Below, piece by piece: positions 1 through 8,912 of a DNA stretch of 64,000 nucleotides. A program made the position numbers and the translations under genes. Under the pieces are notes generated by a model. It did not search any database, was not told where the DNA came from, and was given only the letters and a program-made list of their open reading frames with translations. Each line of letters starts with the position of its first letter. The stretch's first letter is position 1. Source of the DNA: Pedobacter foliorum. Its GTDB lineage: Bacteria; Bacteroidota; Bacteroidia; Sphingobacteriales; Sphingobacteriaceae. The DNA is taken from contig NZ_JABSNU010000002.1 in assembly GCF_013266735.1 (NCBI RefSeq), positions 620,001 through 684,000 on the forward strand. The letters are read 5' to 3'.

Positions 1-1
1 G

Positions 2-3000
2 CATATGGATAAGCCATATTATGCGCTTGGAGATACGATTTGGTTTAAGGCTTACGTAACTGTTGGAAGCCACCATCAGCTGTCGGCAATGAGCGGGGCT
101 TTGTATGTTGATCTTATCAATGAGAAGGATTCCATTTTAAAGACATTGAAATTACCGGTTTCTGCGGGAACTACATTGGGCGATTTCGCCCTTCAGGATG
201 AATGGCACGAAGGCAATTACCGTATCCGTGCCTATACGCAATGGATGAGAAATGCAGGTGAGGATTATTTCTTTGATCATTTGTTTATGGTTAGTAGTTC
301 AACGGCTGATTTGAATCTTGCATCTGAAGGGAATTCTTTAGGTAATAAAACAGCTAAAGTATCTGCTTCAAAAGGTCAGAAGAACGCATCAACTTACGAC
401 ATACAGTTTTTTCCTGAAGGAGGCAATTTAATTAACGGCGTGGCTGCTAAGGTTGCCTTTAAAGCTGTGGCCCCGAGCGGTTATGGGGCAGCCATTAAAG
501 GAACTGTTGTGGATGATCAGAACACAAATATCATAGAATTTAAAAGCGAGCATGCTGGCATTGGTTATTTCACTTTCAAACCAGAAGAAGGACGTAGCTA
601 TTCGGCAAAAGTAACTACGCCCGATGGCAACGAAACTACCATACCCTTGCCGAAGGCAGTTGAGGATGGTTATGCTCTTGCCGTTTTTCAACCAGAAGGA
701 GATAGTGTGTTGGTTCGAATTAATGTTTCAGCTAAACAACTCAACTTATTGAAGCAGAATCCAGCTCCCGTTAGCCTCATTGTACAGTCGGGCGGTGAAT
801 CAATATTTACTTTGGGTGTAAATATCAGCACTGTGAGGACATCAATTTGGCTGAAGAAAAGTGAGTTTCCGATGGGAATAGCTCAGTTTACATTGTTTGC
901 CCCTAATGGAGAGCCTTTAAATGAGCGCATTGCCTTTATAAAAAATAAGGATCATATGCAGCTAGAGGTAGCTTCTCCAAAGTCGACTTATAAAAGTAAG
1001 GAGAAAGTTGAACTGCAGCTAGTGGCTAGAAATGGAAAAGGAGCGCCGGTTCCGGGGAGTTTCTCCATTTCTGTAACTGATGAAAGTAAGGTTCCTGTAG
1101 ATGAAGCAGAAGAAAGTACCATCTTCTCTAATATACTGCTTTCGTCTGATCTTAAGGGTTATATCGAAAAACCAAACTATTACTTCACTAAGGATTCAGA
1201 GGAGATAAACAGGGAGCTGGATGGTTTAATGTTAACACAAGGCTATAGAAGGTTCAGCTGGAAAGAAATTACAGGGACTAATCCAGTTCTTCCAAAGTTT
1301 AAAGCAGAGGAGCTGGGTTCGCCAATTTCCGGTGTGGTAAAAACATTGAGCAATAAAGTCTTTGCTGGTGCCAAAGTAAAGTTGTTTTCGTTGCGAGCAG
1401 GGATCATGTTAGATACCATTTCAGATGCGGCAGGCCGGTTCAGTTTCGATAACCTGGTGCTTACCGATAGCATTAAACTTACCGTGCAGGCCATGACAGC
1501 AAAAAATGGAAATAAACTGGAACTGATCATTGACACTGCCTCTAAAATGGGTTTGAGTAAACGCAAGTTCAAAAGTTCAGATTCATTGTCTTTCCTATAC
1601 TCGATGAAAGCTTATGTAGAGCATGTAAAGAAACAAGACGCTCTGGTGAATAAAATGGGGGGATTGAGCAGGGTTCAGCGATTAAAAGAAGTAATTATTT
1701 CTGCCAGGAAGAGGGCTAGCCAGCAGTACACGCCACAGGGAATGTTCCAGGTTCCAGATGGTCACAGTGATCAAACCTTTGTATTAACAAAACCCGAAGG
1801 CTGCGCTACTTTGGGCATTTGTTTGCAAGGCATGCTTCACGGTGTTGTATTCCGCCCGTCTGGTGTGGTGCGAAACTATCCTTTTTCCAGAAATATTCCT
1901 ATGAACGTATATCTGGACGGTAGGAAACAGGATGCACAAGAGATTAGTGATATCTTCGACAACAATCAGATTGATCCTTCAGATATTGGAAAGATTGAGG
2001 TTTCGCGTACCAATTTGGCATTGTTAAGTATGTTAGGCGGACCGTCATTATTGATTGTCACTAAGAATGGGTATTTCAGAAAAACCTACCAACCGAATAT
2101 CGTCAATATAACTCCAAAAGGTTTTAATAAAGTGAGGGACTTTTATAATCCTAAATACGCCTCACCGGGTGCGGCAAATGTGGTTCCCGATCTCCGTTCC
2201 ACAATTTACTGGAACGCAAATGTAAAAACCTATTCTACAGGTAAGGCTACCTTAAATTATTTCAATGCTGATGGCCCCGGTAGTTATAAAGTAGTTGTGG
2301 AGGGAATAAATGCAGAAGGTGAATTGGGGAGGCAGGTTTTTAGGTACAAGGTAGAGGCGGGTGATCAGCCATTGCAGACGGAATTTGCGAAAATTGAAGC
2401 CAATGCAGCAACTCGGGGATTAGAGAGTTTAAACATTAAATTACCTATGGAAAGGGTGTACCTTCATATCGACAAAACATCTTATAGCATTGGTGATACC
2501 CTTTGGTTTAAAGGATACGTAATGAGTGGATCCAATCTGTCGGCCACTAAAGTTAGTGGAGTATTGTTGGTTGAGCTCAACAATGATAGTGCTGAAGTGA
2601 TACGAAGAATTAGTGTGCCAATTAAGAATGGAGTTGCTATGGCACAAATTCCGCTACCGTCCAAGATTTTTAGGGAAGGTAGTTATACGCTGCGTGCGTA
2701 CACCAACTGGATGCAAAACTTTGGAGAAGGACATTTCTTTAACCAACGATTTTACCTTGGGCTACCGCAGGCAAACCGTTGGCTGGTTAAGTCATCGGCT
2801 GTGCTGGATAGTACTGAAAAAAGTGATGAGTTAAAGGTAGATATGAACCTGTTTAGATTGGATAGAAGTCCTGTGGCGCTACGTGATGTAGAGGTTTACT
2901 TGTATGACATGGATAATTATTTATATAAAGAAAAACTTCAAACAGGCTCAGATGGCCGACTCCAGTTTAGTAAAGTATTATCCAAAAGGGTCAACGGTAA

Positions 3001-5101
3001 AAACATCAGGGTGGAAATAAGGAGCCTTCATCCGGCAGATAAAAGCCAGGTACTACAGGTTCCACTTACTATAGCGCGTACGCAAAAGATAGATCTCCAA
3101 TTTATGCCAGAAGGAGGTAAGTTGGTTGCCGGTTTAAAATCTGTGGTAGGTTTTAAGGCGCTTGCTGAAAATGGTAAGGGTACATCTGTTGAGGGAAGCA
3201 TTGTAGATAGAGAAGGTAAGGTGGTTGGCAGTTTTTCCTCCGTTCACAATGGTATGGGATCATTTGAATTTATGCCCTTAACCGGGGAGACTTACACTGC
3301 TAAAATTACAAAGCCATCAGGATCAACTAAAGATTACCCTATGCCAAAAGTGAGTAAAGAAGGGGTGGTTATGACGGTGCAGAACTTACAGGAAAGTGAT
3401 TTTGTAACCTTAAAAATAACCGCAACGCCTAAAGCACTTACTACTGATAGTACTTATTATCTGATAGGAACTACACGTGGTAAAGTCTATTTGTCTGAGC
3501 AATTGAGTCCGAAGGAGCAGACATTGAATATACCAAAAACTACTTTCCCAACGGGGGTGTCTCGATTTACATTGTTAAAGGGTACTCAGCCAATTAATGA
3601 ACGTGTTGTTTTTATCAACCATCATCAAGAACTGGAGGTTAGTCTTGTTCCGGCTAAAACTTCGTATACCAAACGCGCACCCGTAGAGCTTGATATTTTG
3701 GTGAAAGATAAAGCTGGGTTTCCCGTTAAGGGGAATTTCTCTCTTGCTGTTACTGATGATAGCCAGGTGTTACCGGATAGCTCTGGGAACCTTGGTATTG
3801 CGGTATCCTTTCTAATGAATTCTGGCCTAAGGGGAAATATTGAATCTCCTGCTTATTACCTCGGGAAAACCGCATCTGTTACTGCTCATGTGGACAATTT
3901 GATGCTTACTCAAGGTTGGACTGATTACGACTGGAAAAACGTGTTCAATTTTCCCAAAAAGATTCCGTTTGCTGCTGAGGATGGTTACAGGATTACCGGC
4001 TTGGTTAAAAATCTGACTGGTAAGCCTGTGGTTAATGCTCCGGTAATGATCTCTTCACGAAAGCCTTATTTCATTAATACCGCAACAACAGACTCTACAG
4101 GACGATACGTCTTTAGTGATTTGCCTCCAGTAGATACCGGATCGTTCTTTATTCAGGCAAGAACTGCAAAGGGTAAGACGATGAGAATGGGGGAAATTAC
4201 TGTTGATCGTTTTAGGGCACCAAAGATTCCGGCAGGGATAGCTGATGTAGTAATGCCTTGGTATGTTAACAGTGATAGTACGCAGATTAAAAACTATAGC
4301 AATCGGCTCCAACTGAGAACGGGTGACAAAGATTTTGTGGGCGATGGGGTGCAATTAGCTGAAGTTAGTATCAAAGCAACTAAAATAATTAAAGGTTCTC
4401 AGAATCCTTATGGAGAGGGTAAATCCGATTTAGCTTTTGACGCGATTGACATCAAGGAATCAGGTACGACAAATCTCTATCAGCTCTTAAAACAGAAACT
4501 ACCAGGTTTCAAGTTAATCTATGACTACGAAAATTTGAAGGGTGATCCGGCCATAAGAGTAGGGAAGTATGTGGTTGTTATTGGTAAGGATATTAATATA
4601 GATGGTCGAGCGCTAGAGCTTACAGCCGAGCCTGCAGGGTCGATTGAAGGATTCAAAGATGCATTGGCTGAGTACCAATTGGCTAACATCATTGGGGTGG
4701 AGGTCATCTATAGTAGAAAATATACAGTTGGGACTGTATATGGGGCAGTGGGCTATAGAGAATATGAATTTGCAAAAATCGAAATCACTACTATGAATGG
4801 AAGAGGTTGGTATAGATCTATGAAAAATGATGTAGCCTATTACCAACCACTACCCATCATGCATCCTCAGCAATTTTATAGTCCAATGTACACCACTCCG
4901 GTTAGCTCAAAAGATTCGCAAAGCGACAATAGGTCTACGATCTTTTGGGAACCAAATGTTTTAACGGATTCGGAGGGCAGAGCTAAAGTTTCATTTTATA
5001 CTTCAGACGTTTTAGGCCGATATACCATCAGTTTAGAGGGAAGTGACATGAAAGGTGCATTTGGAAGCGGTAGGAAAGGGGTAATTGTGAAAGAAGAATA
5101 G
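2..5101 (+). CDS. Tandem MG2 / TonB-plug-like cell-envelope protein, 5' truncated
   Basis: The reading frame is open to the left edge, so the true start and signal peptide lie outside the window; the ATG at 5 is internal. The product has two homologous halves. The first (about residues 1-800) opens with DKPYYALGDTIWFKAYV; the second (from about 815) opens with ERVYLHIDKTSYSIGDTLWF, an MG2 (alpha-2-macroglobulin-like) signature. Each half continues with beta-sandwich segments, a carboxypeptidase-regulatory-like segment and a plug-like domain (about 570-720 and 1440-1600). Each ends with a similar STIYWNANV or STIFWEPNV stretch. Bacteroidota proteins with MG2 plus plug domains are secreted or outer-membrane proteins of unknown role. 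They resemble TonB-receptor plugs without a barrel. The doubling looks like tandem duplication and fusion, and more copies could lie upstream. Family assignment is good; function is unknown. Confidence 0.8.
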   Translation, partial: HMDKPYYALGDTIWFKAYVTVGSHHQLSAMSGALYVDLINEKDSILKTLKLPVSAGTTLGDFALQDEWHEGNYRIRAYTQWMRNAGEDYFFDHLFMVSSSTADLNLASEGNSLGNKTAKVSASKGQKNASTYDIQFFPEGGNLINGVAAKVAFKAVAPSGYGAAIKGTVVDDQNTNIIEFKSEHAGIGYFTFKPEEGRSYSAKVTTPDGNETTIPLPKAVEDGYALAVFQPEGDSVLVRINVSAKQLNLLKQNPAPVSLIVQSGGESIFTLGVNISTVRTSIWLKKSEFPMGIAQFTLFAPNGEPLNERIAFIKNKDHMQLEVASPKSTYKSKEKVELQLVARNGKGAPVPGSFSISVTDESKVPVDEAEESTIFSNILLSSDLKGYIEKPNYYFTKDSEEINRELDGLMLTQGYRRFSWKEITGTNPVLPKFKAEELGSPISGVVKTLSNKVFAGAKVKLFSLRAGIMLDTISDAAGRFSFDNLVLTDSIKLTVQAMTAKNGNKLELIIDTASKMGLSKRKFKSSDSLSFLYSMKAYVEHVKKQDALVNKMGGLSRVQRLKEVIISARKRASQQYTPQGMFQVPDGHSDQTFVLTKPEGCATLGICLQGMLHGVVFRPSGVVRNYPFSRNIPMNVYLDGRKQDAQEISDIFDNNQIDPSDIGKIEVSRTNLALLSMLGGPSLLIVTKNGYFRKTYQPNIVNITPKGFNKVRDFYNPKYASPGAANVVPDLRSTIYWNANVKTYSTGKATLNYFNADGPGSYKVVVEGINAEGELGRQVFRYKVEAGDQPLQTEFAKIEANAATRGLESLNIKLPMERVYLHIDKTSYSIGDTLWFKGYVMSGSNLSATKVSGVLLVELNNDSAEVIRRISVPIKNGVAMAQIPLPSKIFREGSYTLRAYTNWMQNFGEGHFFNQRFYLGLPQANRWLVKSSAVLDSTEKSDELKVDMNLFRLDRSPVALRDVEVYLYDMDNYLYKEKLQTGSDGRLQFSKVLSKRVNGKNIRVEIRSLHPADKSQVLQVPLTIARTQKIDLQFMPEGGKLVAGLKSVVGFKALAENGKGTSVEGSIVDREGKVVGSFSSVHNGMGSFEFMPLTGETYTAKITKPSGSTKDYPMPKVSKEGVVMTVQNLQESDFVTLKITATPKALTTDSTYYLIGTTRGKVYLSEQLSPKEQTLNIPKTTFPTGVSRFTLLKGTQPINERVVFINHHQELEVSLVPAKTSYTKRAPVELDILVKDKAGFPVKGNFSLAVTDDSQVLPDSSGNLGIAVSFLMNSGLRGNIESPAYYLGKTASVTAHVDNLMLTQGWTDYDWKNVFNFPKKIPFAAEDGYRITGLVKNLTGKPVVNAPVMISSRKPYFINTATTDSTGRYVFSDLPPVDTGSFFIQARTAKGKTMRMGEITVDRFRAPKIPAGIADVVMPWYVNSDSTQIKNYSNRLQLRTGDKDFVGDGVQLAEVSIKATKIIKGSQNPYGEGKSDLAFDAIDIKESGTTNLYQLLKQKLPGFKLIYDYENLKGDPAIRVGKYVVVIGKDINIDGRALELTAEPAGSIEGFKDALAEYQLANIIGVEVIYSRKYTVGTVYGAVGYREYEFAKIEITTMNGRGWYRSMKNDVAYYQPLPIMHPQQFYSPMYTTPVSSKDSQSDNRSTIFWEPNVLTDSEGRAKVSFYTSDVLGRYTISLEGSDMKGAFGSGRKGVIVKEE

Positions 5102-5213
5102 GTGTTGAATTGCCTTTCATCATAGATTAAACTAATTGTTTGCTGATACTCTTATGTATTCTAACAAATCATGTTAGAGAAAGCAAAACTATTATTTATT
5201 TTTACTATCATCT

Positions 5214-6599
5214 ATGAAGAAAACTATATTAACATTAAGCCTGTCGTTTCTTTTTATTTCTCTTTTTGGGCAACAAAAAACTTATGATCTGATCATAAGT
5301 CATGCTAAAGTTTTAGATGTAAAAACTGGTAATATAGCGGCTAATAGAACGATTCTGATATGGAAAGGTAAAATTGAAGCAGTAATCTCCGAAGGATCAG
5401 CTAAATATAAAGCTAGAAAAGTAATCAATGCTCAGGGAAAGTTAGTGACACCTGGTTTTATTGATACCCATATTCATCCAACGGATGTTTTTGGAGATTA
5501 TAAAAAAGCACCGGCTTTTTTGGCTAAGGATTCTTTGAAAATTTTACGTAAAAAGCTTTCTGATGAATACCTACCCTTTGGAACTACCACTGTATTAACG
5601 ATGGGGCAACCTGAAAATTGGCTGGATCCACTTTTAAAATGGCAAAAATATCCCCAAGCAGATTATGTTGACTTATTTATAGCAGGAGGTGCACTGATTT
5701 CAAAAGAGAAACGTGTGCCTTATATTGGGCACACTACAGTAGAAACAGCTGAGGCTGCAAAACAAAAAGTAAAGGAGTACTATAATAAGGGGATTAAGAG
5801 AATTAAATTATACTATCGCTTGCAAAGTCCTGAATTTATATCAGCTTACAAAACAGCAGATAGTCTTGGCATGGGAATCTATGGTCATATTGGTGATTTT
5901 AGTTCTGACTATCTAACAATCAATCAAACGTTAGATATTGGATTAATCAATTATGAACATGTAGTCACTATTCCGAATGCTATAATTACATCAGATAAGG
6001 ACAAAAATTTATTAGCAGACCAATTTAAGGAGCGTTTTGGAGAATTAAATACGGAAGCAAGATACTTGGAATGCTATCTGGAACAGTTTCGTTATATTTA
6101 TGAATGTAAACTTCCGGAATTGGAAAGTTTTATCAATAAATTGGTCCAAAACAAAGTGACTTTCAGCACCACTATACACAGGGTTTATGAACAGTTTCAG
6201 CCCACTTATTATTCAAAGCCCAATGATACTTTACTCACAGCAGCTCAAACTAAAAGATGTTTGGAGAATTTTGGAATATTAATGGAATGTATAAAGATAA
6301 TGCATGACAAAGGTATTGAAATTCGCTTAGGCTCGGATGGACCGAATGGTGGAAAGATAAATATTTCTGAGCTAATCTTACTTTGTAAATACGGATTTTC
6401 AGCTGCTGAAGCTTTTAAAATTGCCACAATAAATGGTGCAAAAGCAATGAAAATTAGTGATCAAGTGGGAACAGTGGAAAGTGGTAAACAAGCCAACCTT
6501 TTAATCTGGGATGAAGACCCATTTATCGATTATAATAATTTCAGCAAGAAGAAAACAGTTATTAAAGATGGAGAGGTATTCAAAAAATTAACAATCTAA
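5214..6599 (+). CDS. Secreted amidohydrolase (imidazolonepropionase-like)
   Basis: A 461-residue metal-dependent hydrolase of the amidohydrolase superfamily. A signal peptide (residues 1-20, ending LFGQ) suggests a periplasmic location. The beta-strand 1 metal ligands are H86 and H88 in GFIDTHIHP. K198 (RIKLYY), H225 (YGHIG), H249 (YEHVV) and D375 (LGSDGPNGG) fit the remaining metal and catalytic positions. The C-terminus returns to the composite domain (GTVESGKQANLLIWDEDP), as in prolidase- and imidazolonepropionase-like members. The substrate cannot be read from the sequence; a dipeptide or cyclic amide is plausible. It follows the MG2 protein by about 110 nt and precedes the VgrG-like gene by 14 nt, so co-transcription with the latter is possible, but no functional link is evident. 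Confidence 0.82.
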   Translation: MKKTILTLSLSFLFISLFGQQKTYDLIISHAKVLDVKTGNIAANRTILIWKGKIEAVISEGSAKYKARKVINAQGKLVTPGFIDTHIHPTDVFGDYKKAPAFLAKDSLKILRKKLSDEYLPFGTTTVLTMGQPENWLDPLLKWQKYPQADYVDLFIAGGALISKEKRVPYIGHTTVETAEAAKQKVKEYYNKGIKRIKLYYRLQSPEFISAYKTADSLGMGIYGHIGDFSSDYLTINQTLDIGLINYEHVVTIPNAIITSDKDKNLLADQFKERFGELNTEARYLECYLEQFRYIYECKLPELESFINKLVQNKVTFSTTIHRVYEQFQPTYYSKPNDTLLTAAQTKRCLENFGILMECIKIMHDKGIEIRLGSDGPNGGKINISELILLCKYGFSAAEAFKIATINGAKAMKISDQVGTVESGKQANLLIWDEDPFIDYNNFSKKKTVIKDGEVFKKLTI

Positions 6600-6613
6600 C
6601 ATTTATAAATTAT

Positions 6614-7744
6614 ATGGCAATTAAATCGCCGGTCGACGTTGTAGGCCTTACACTTTGTTTGGAGGTAAAAGTATCAGATACTATTATCCCGGATTATTAT
6701 TCACTAATCTCTGTAGAGACTCATCACGAGGTAAATCACATCGCATACGCTGAACTAATCTTTGCTGGCGGAGCGATGGAGCCCGGGGTTTTTCCGATTA
6801 GTGACAGTGATAGTTTTGTATCTGGAAATAAGATTGAAATTCTTGCGGGTTACAGTGGAGAAGATAAAGTATCTGTATTTAATGGTGTAATTGTTAAAGA
6901 AAGTATTGAGGTTAGCGGTAACGGTGGTTTTAGGCTGATGGTGAGTTGTAAACAAGAGGCGATTGGAATGACTTTTAATCATATAGATGTAACTATGCTA
7001 GAGTTGAGTGCTGAACCAGTGTTACGGCTTGCTTTTGGCGAGAGTATCCAGAGTTTTAATGTGGAGAGTAATATGTTTACCGAAGCAGCCACGGAAAAGT
7101 CAGAAATTGAGGTCAATCCAGACGCTTCCTTGGTGAAAATAGACCAACCGGATTTGAAAGGGAGTGTCAGTTTTCAGGGAAATGGGGCAGTCCATCCCGG
7201 GGAATTTGTCTTACTGGAAGGTGTTGGCTCCCGATATAGTGGGAAGGCCTTTGTTTCTTCGGTAAGCCATCATATTGAAGATGGTATTTGGAAAACAACT
7301 GTGGGCTTTTCAAAAACTCCTCCGTACCTGGCAAAAGACGATGACAATTATGTCAAGTCGATTGTTAGTAAATGGGGACTTAAAATTATTTTTGATGATA
7401 CAAAAAGAGCAATCAAGTTGGAAACTCCAGGAGGGAACTCTTTCGTTTTGGATGACGAAAATAAAAAGATCGTAATTGCTGATCACAATGCAAATGTGAT
7501 TTGTATGGATTCTAATGGAATTAGTATGGAGAGTTACAAAGATGTTAACCTTAAAGCACGTGGGGATATTAGGTTGAACGCCGATGGGAAAATAGAACTG
7601 GCGGCTAAGATGGATGCAGTTGTTTCAGGGTTGAACGTGTATAATAAAGCTCAAGTTAGCTTTGTGGCTGAAGGAGTAAGAACTGCTGAAATAAGCTCTT
7701 CTGCTCAGACCAAAGTTAAAGGAGCTATTGTAATGATTAATTAA
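6614..7744 (+). CDS. VgrG-like spike protein, compact, apparently lacking the gp5 OB-fold
   Basis: Residues 1-122 match the start of the gp27-like base of Bacteroidota VgrG proteins. Residues 180-240 (KGSVSFQGNGAVHPGEFVLL, then SSVSHHIEDGIWKTTVGFS) match the end of that base. Residues 255-376 match the C-terminal beta-helix (TPGGNSFVLDDENKKIVIAD and the terminal KGAIVMIN). Family members are, from memory, about 580-620 residues; this one has 376. The missing parts are a middle segment of the base, after residue 122, and the whole OB-fold that normally sits between TVGFS and PPY. The frame is intact and the C-terminus is well kept, so this looks like an in-frame contraction rather than decay. 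A PAAR gene follows 6 nt downstream. No sheath, tube or baseplate gene is in the window. Confidence 0.8.
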   Translation: MAIKSPVDVVGLTLCLEVKVSDTIIPDYYSLISVETHHEVNHIAYAELIFAGGAMEPGVFPISDSDSFVSGNKIEILAGYSGEDKVSVFNGVIVKESIEVSGNGGFRLMVSCKQEAIGMTFNHIDVTMLELSAEPVLRLAFGESIQSFNVESNMFTEAATEKSEIEVNPDASLVKIDQPDLKGSVSFQGNGAVHPGEFVLLEGVGSRYSGKAFVSSVSHHIEDGIWKTTVGFSKTPPYLAKDDDNYVKSIVSKWGLKIIFDDTKRAIKLETPGGNSFVLDDENKKIVIADHNANVICMDSNGISMESYKDVNLKARGDIRLNADGKIELAAKMDAVVSGLNVYNKAQVSFVAEGVRTAEISSSAQTKVKGAIVMIN

Positions 7745-7750
7745 CAGATT

Positions 7751-8053
7751 ATGGGAATGATGGCTGCTAGAATAACAGATATGCACGTATGTTCAATGGT
7801 TACCCCCGGTGAACCACCGATTCCACATGTAGGTGGGCCTTTGGTTGGGCCTGGAGCCCCTACAGTTTTGATCGGTGGTTTACCGGCTTCTGTAGTGGGA
7901 GATATGGCTATTTGTGTAGGTCCTCCGGATTCAGTGATAAAAGGCTCTGAAACCGTGTTGATTTGCGGGAAACCCGCAGTAAGAATGGGTGATCCTACCG
8001 CACATGGTGGTACGGTTGTTTTAGGATTTCCGACGGTTTTGATTGGAGGGTAG
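7751..8053 (+). CDS. PAAR-domain spike-tip protein
   Basis: A 100-residue protein that is essentially one PAAR domain. It carries an early H12 in MHVCSMV, the PxPHxGGP motif (PIPHVGGPLVGPGAPTVLIG) and repeated GxPAxxxGD turns (GLPASVVGD, GKPAVRMGD), then MGDPTAHGGTVVLGFPTVLIGG. PAAR proteins form the sharp zinc-binding cone on VgrG in type VI secretion and related contractile injectors. The H and C residues suitable for metal binding are present. No toxin extension is fused and no effector gene follows; transcription stops at the terminator near 8150-8190. It pairs with the compact VgrG immediately upstream. The initiator could be the first or third Met (MGMMAARI). Confidence 0.9.
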   Translation: MGMMAARITDMHVCSMVTPGEPPIPHVGGPLVGPGAPTVLIGGLPASVVGDMAICVGPPDSVIKGSETVLICGKPAVRMGDPTAHGGTVVLGFPTVLIGG

Positions 8054-8148
8054 TAATATTGAAAAACACTGACCCTAAGGTTATTGTGATTTTACCCTTG
8101 ATAGTTTAGAATATTTTTTATAATCTTGAGGTGAGAGCGTTAATTTAA

Positions 8149-8193
8149 GAGGCGGCGACTGTCCATTAATTTAGGCAGCGCCGCCTTCTTTTT
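8149..8193 (+). terminator. Rho-independent terminator after the vgrG-PAAR pair
   Basis: GGCGGCG (8151-8157) pairs with CGCCGCC (8179-8185). The stem continues with CTGTC/GGCAG after a one-base bulge, and TTCTTTTTT follows. The GC-rich stem stands out in AT-rich intergenic DNA and separates the VgrG/PAAR genes from the sigma-factor locus. Confidence 0.8.
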
Positions 8194-8240
8194 TCATTAA
8201 AGGAGCTCTAAAAGACCATTGTTGAAAGGAAACCTTATAA

Positions 8241-8828
8241 ATGACTGAATGTAGAACACTTTCAGACGCTCAGCTTGTAGACCTCCTGAAGGAAGGGGAT
8301 CATCATTCATTTACTGAGATTTATAAACGGTACAGTAGCTTGCTTTACATTTATGCCTATAAAAAGCTTCAGGACAAGGAAAGTGCCAAAGATATTATCC
8401 AGGAGATATATGTCCATTTATGGAATTCCAGGAGTAATTTAAATATTCAGACTACACTTTCCGGCTACCTTTACAAGGCTGTTTTAAACCGTATACTGAA
8501 TGTTTTTCGGCATGTGGCCATCACAAAGGAATATGTCTCATCATTCAAAGAAGTTACAGACAATGCATCTGCACAAACGGACTATCGCATTAGGGAAAAA
8601 GATCTTAAATCATTAATTGAAAAAGAGATCAACAACCTGCCAGAAAAAATGCGCGAAATATTTCAATTGAGACGTCAGGAATATTTAAGTAACAAAGAAA
8701 TAGCAGAACGCTTAAATATCTCCGAACATACAGTAGCTACTCAAATCAAAAGAGCATTGAAAACACTTCGGGGAAAACTTGGACTGTTACTTTTTATATA
8801 TGCTTTTTTAACAGGGATGTTGAAATAA
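8241..8828 (+). CDS. FecI-type ECF RNA polymerase sigma factor
   Basis: A 195-residue ECF sigma-70 factor of the Bacteroidetes expansion type. Region 2 spans about residues 25-95 and includes the core-binding stretch DIIQEIYVHLWNSR. Region 4 spans about 130-180 (NNLPEKMREIFQLRR, then the helix-turn-helix NKEIAERLNISEHTVATQIK). A short hydrophobic tail (GLLLFIYAFLTG) ends the protein, as often seen in these factors. It starts a fecI-fecR-susC-susD series, so it most likely transcribes the downstream SusC/SusD genes when the anti-sigma factor is relieved by ligand uptake. The ligand is unknown. Confidence 0.93.
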   Translation: MTECRTLSDAQLVDLLKEGDHHSFTEIYKRYSSLLYIYAYKKLQDKESAKDIIQEIYVHLWNSRSNLNIQTTLSGYLYKAVLNRILNVFRHVAITKEYVSSFKEVTDNASAQTDYRIREKDLKSLIEKEINNLPEKMREIFQLRRQEYLSNKEIAERLNISEHTVATQIKRALKTLRGKLGLLLFIYAFLTGMLK

Positions 8829-8912
8829 ATATTTTTTTTCTCTTCATGTACCCGATTACTAATTCTGACGTGTCTTTGTTATGATTATCTTAAAAAACGC
8901 ATAGGGTAGATT

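Noticed and set aside
1243..1572. Minus-strand ORF within the MG2 protein
   Set aside because: It lies fully inside a well-supported coding region, has no family signature and no promoter or signal logic. It is a frame shadow, as are similar ORFs inside other genes.
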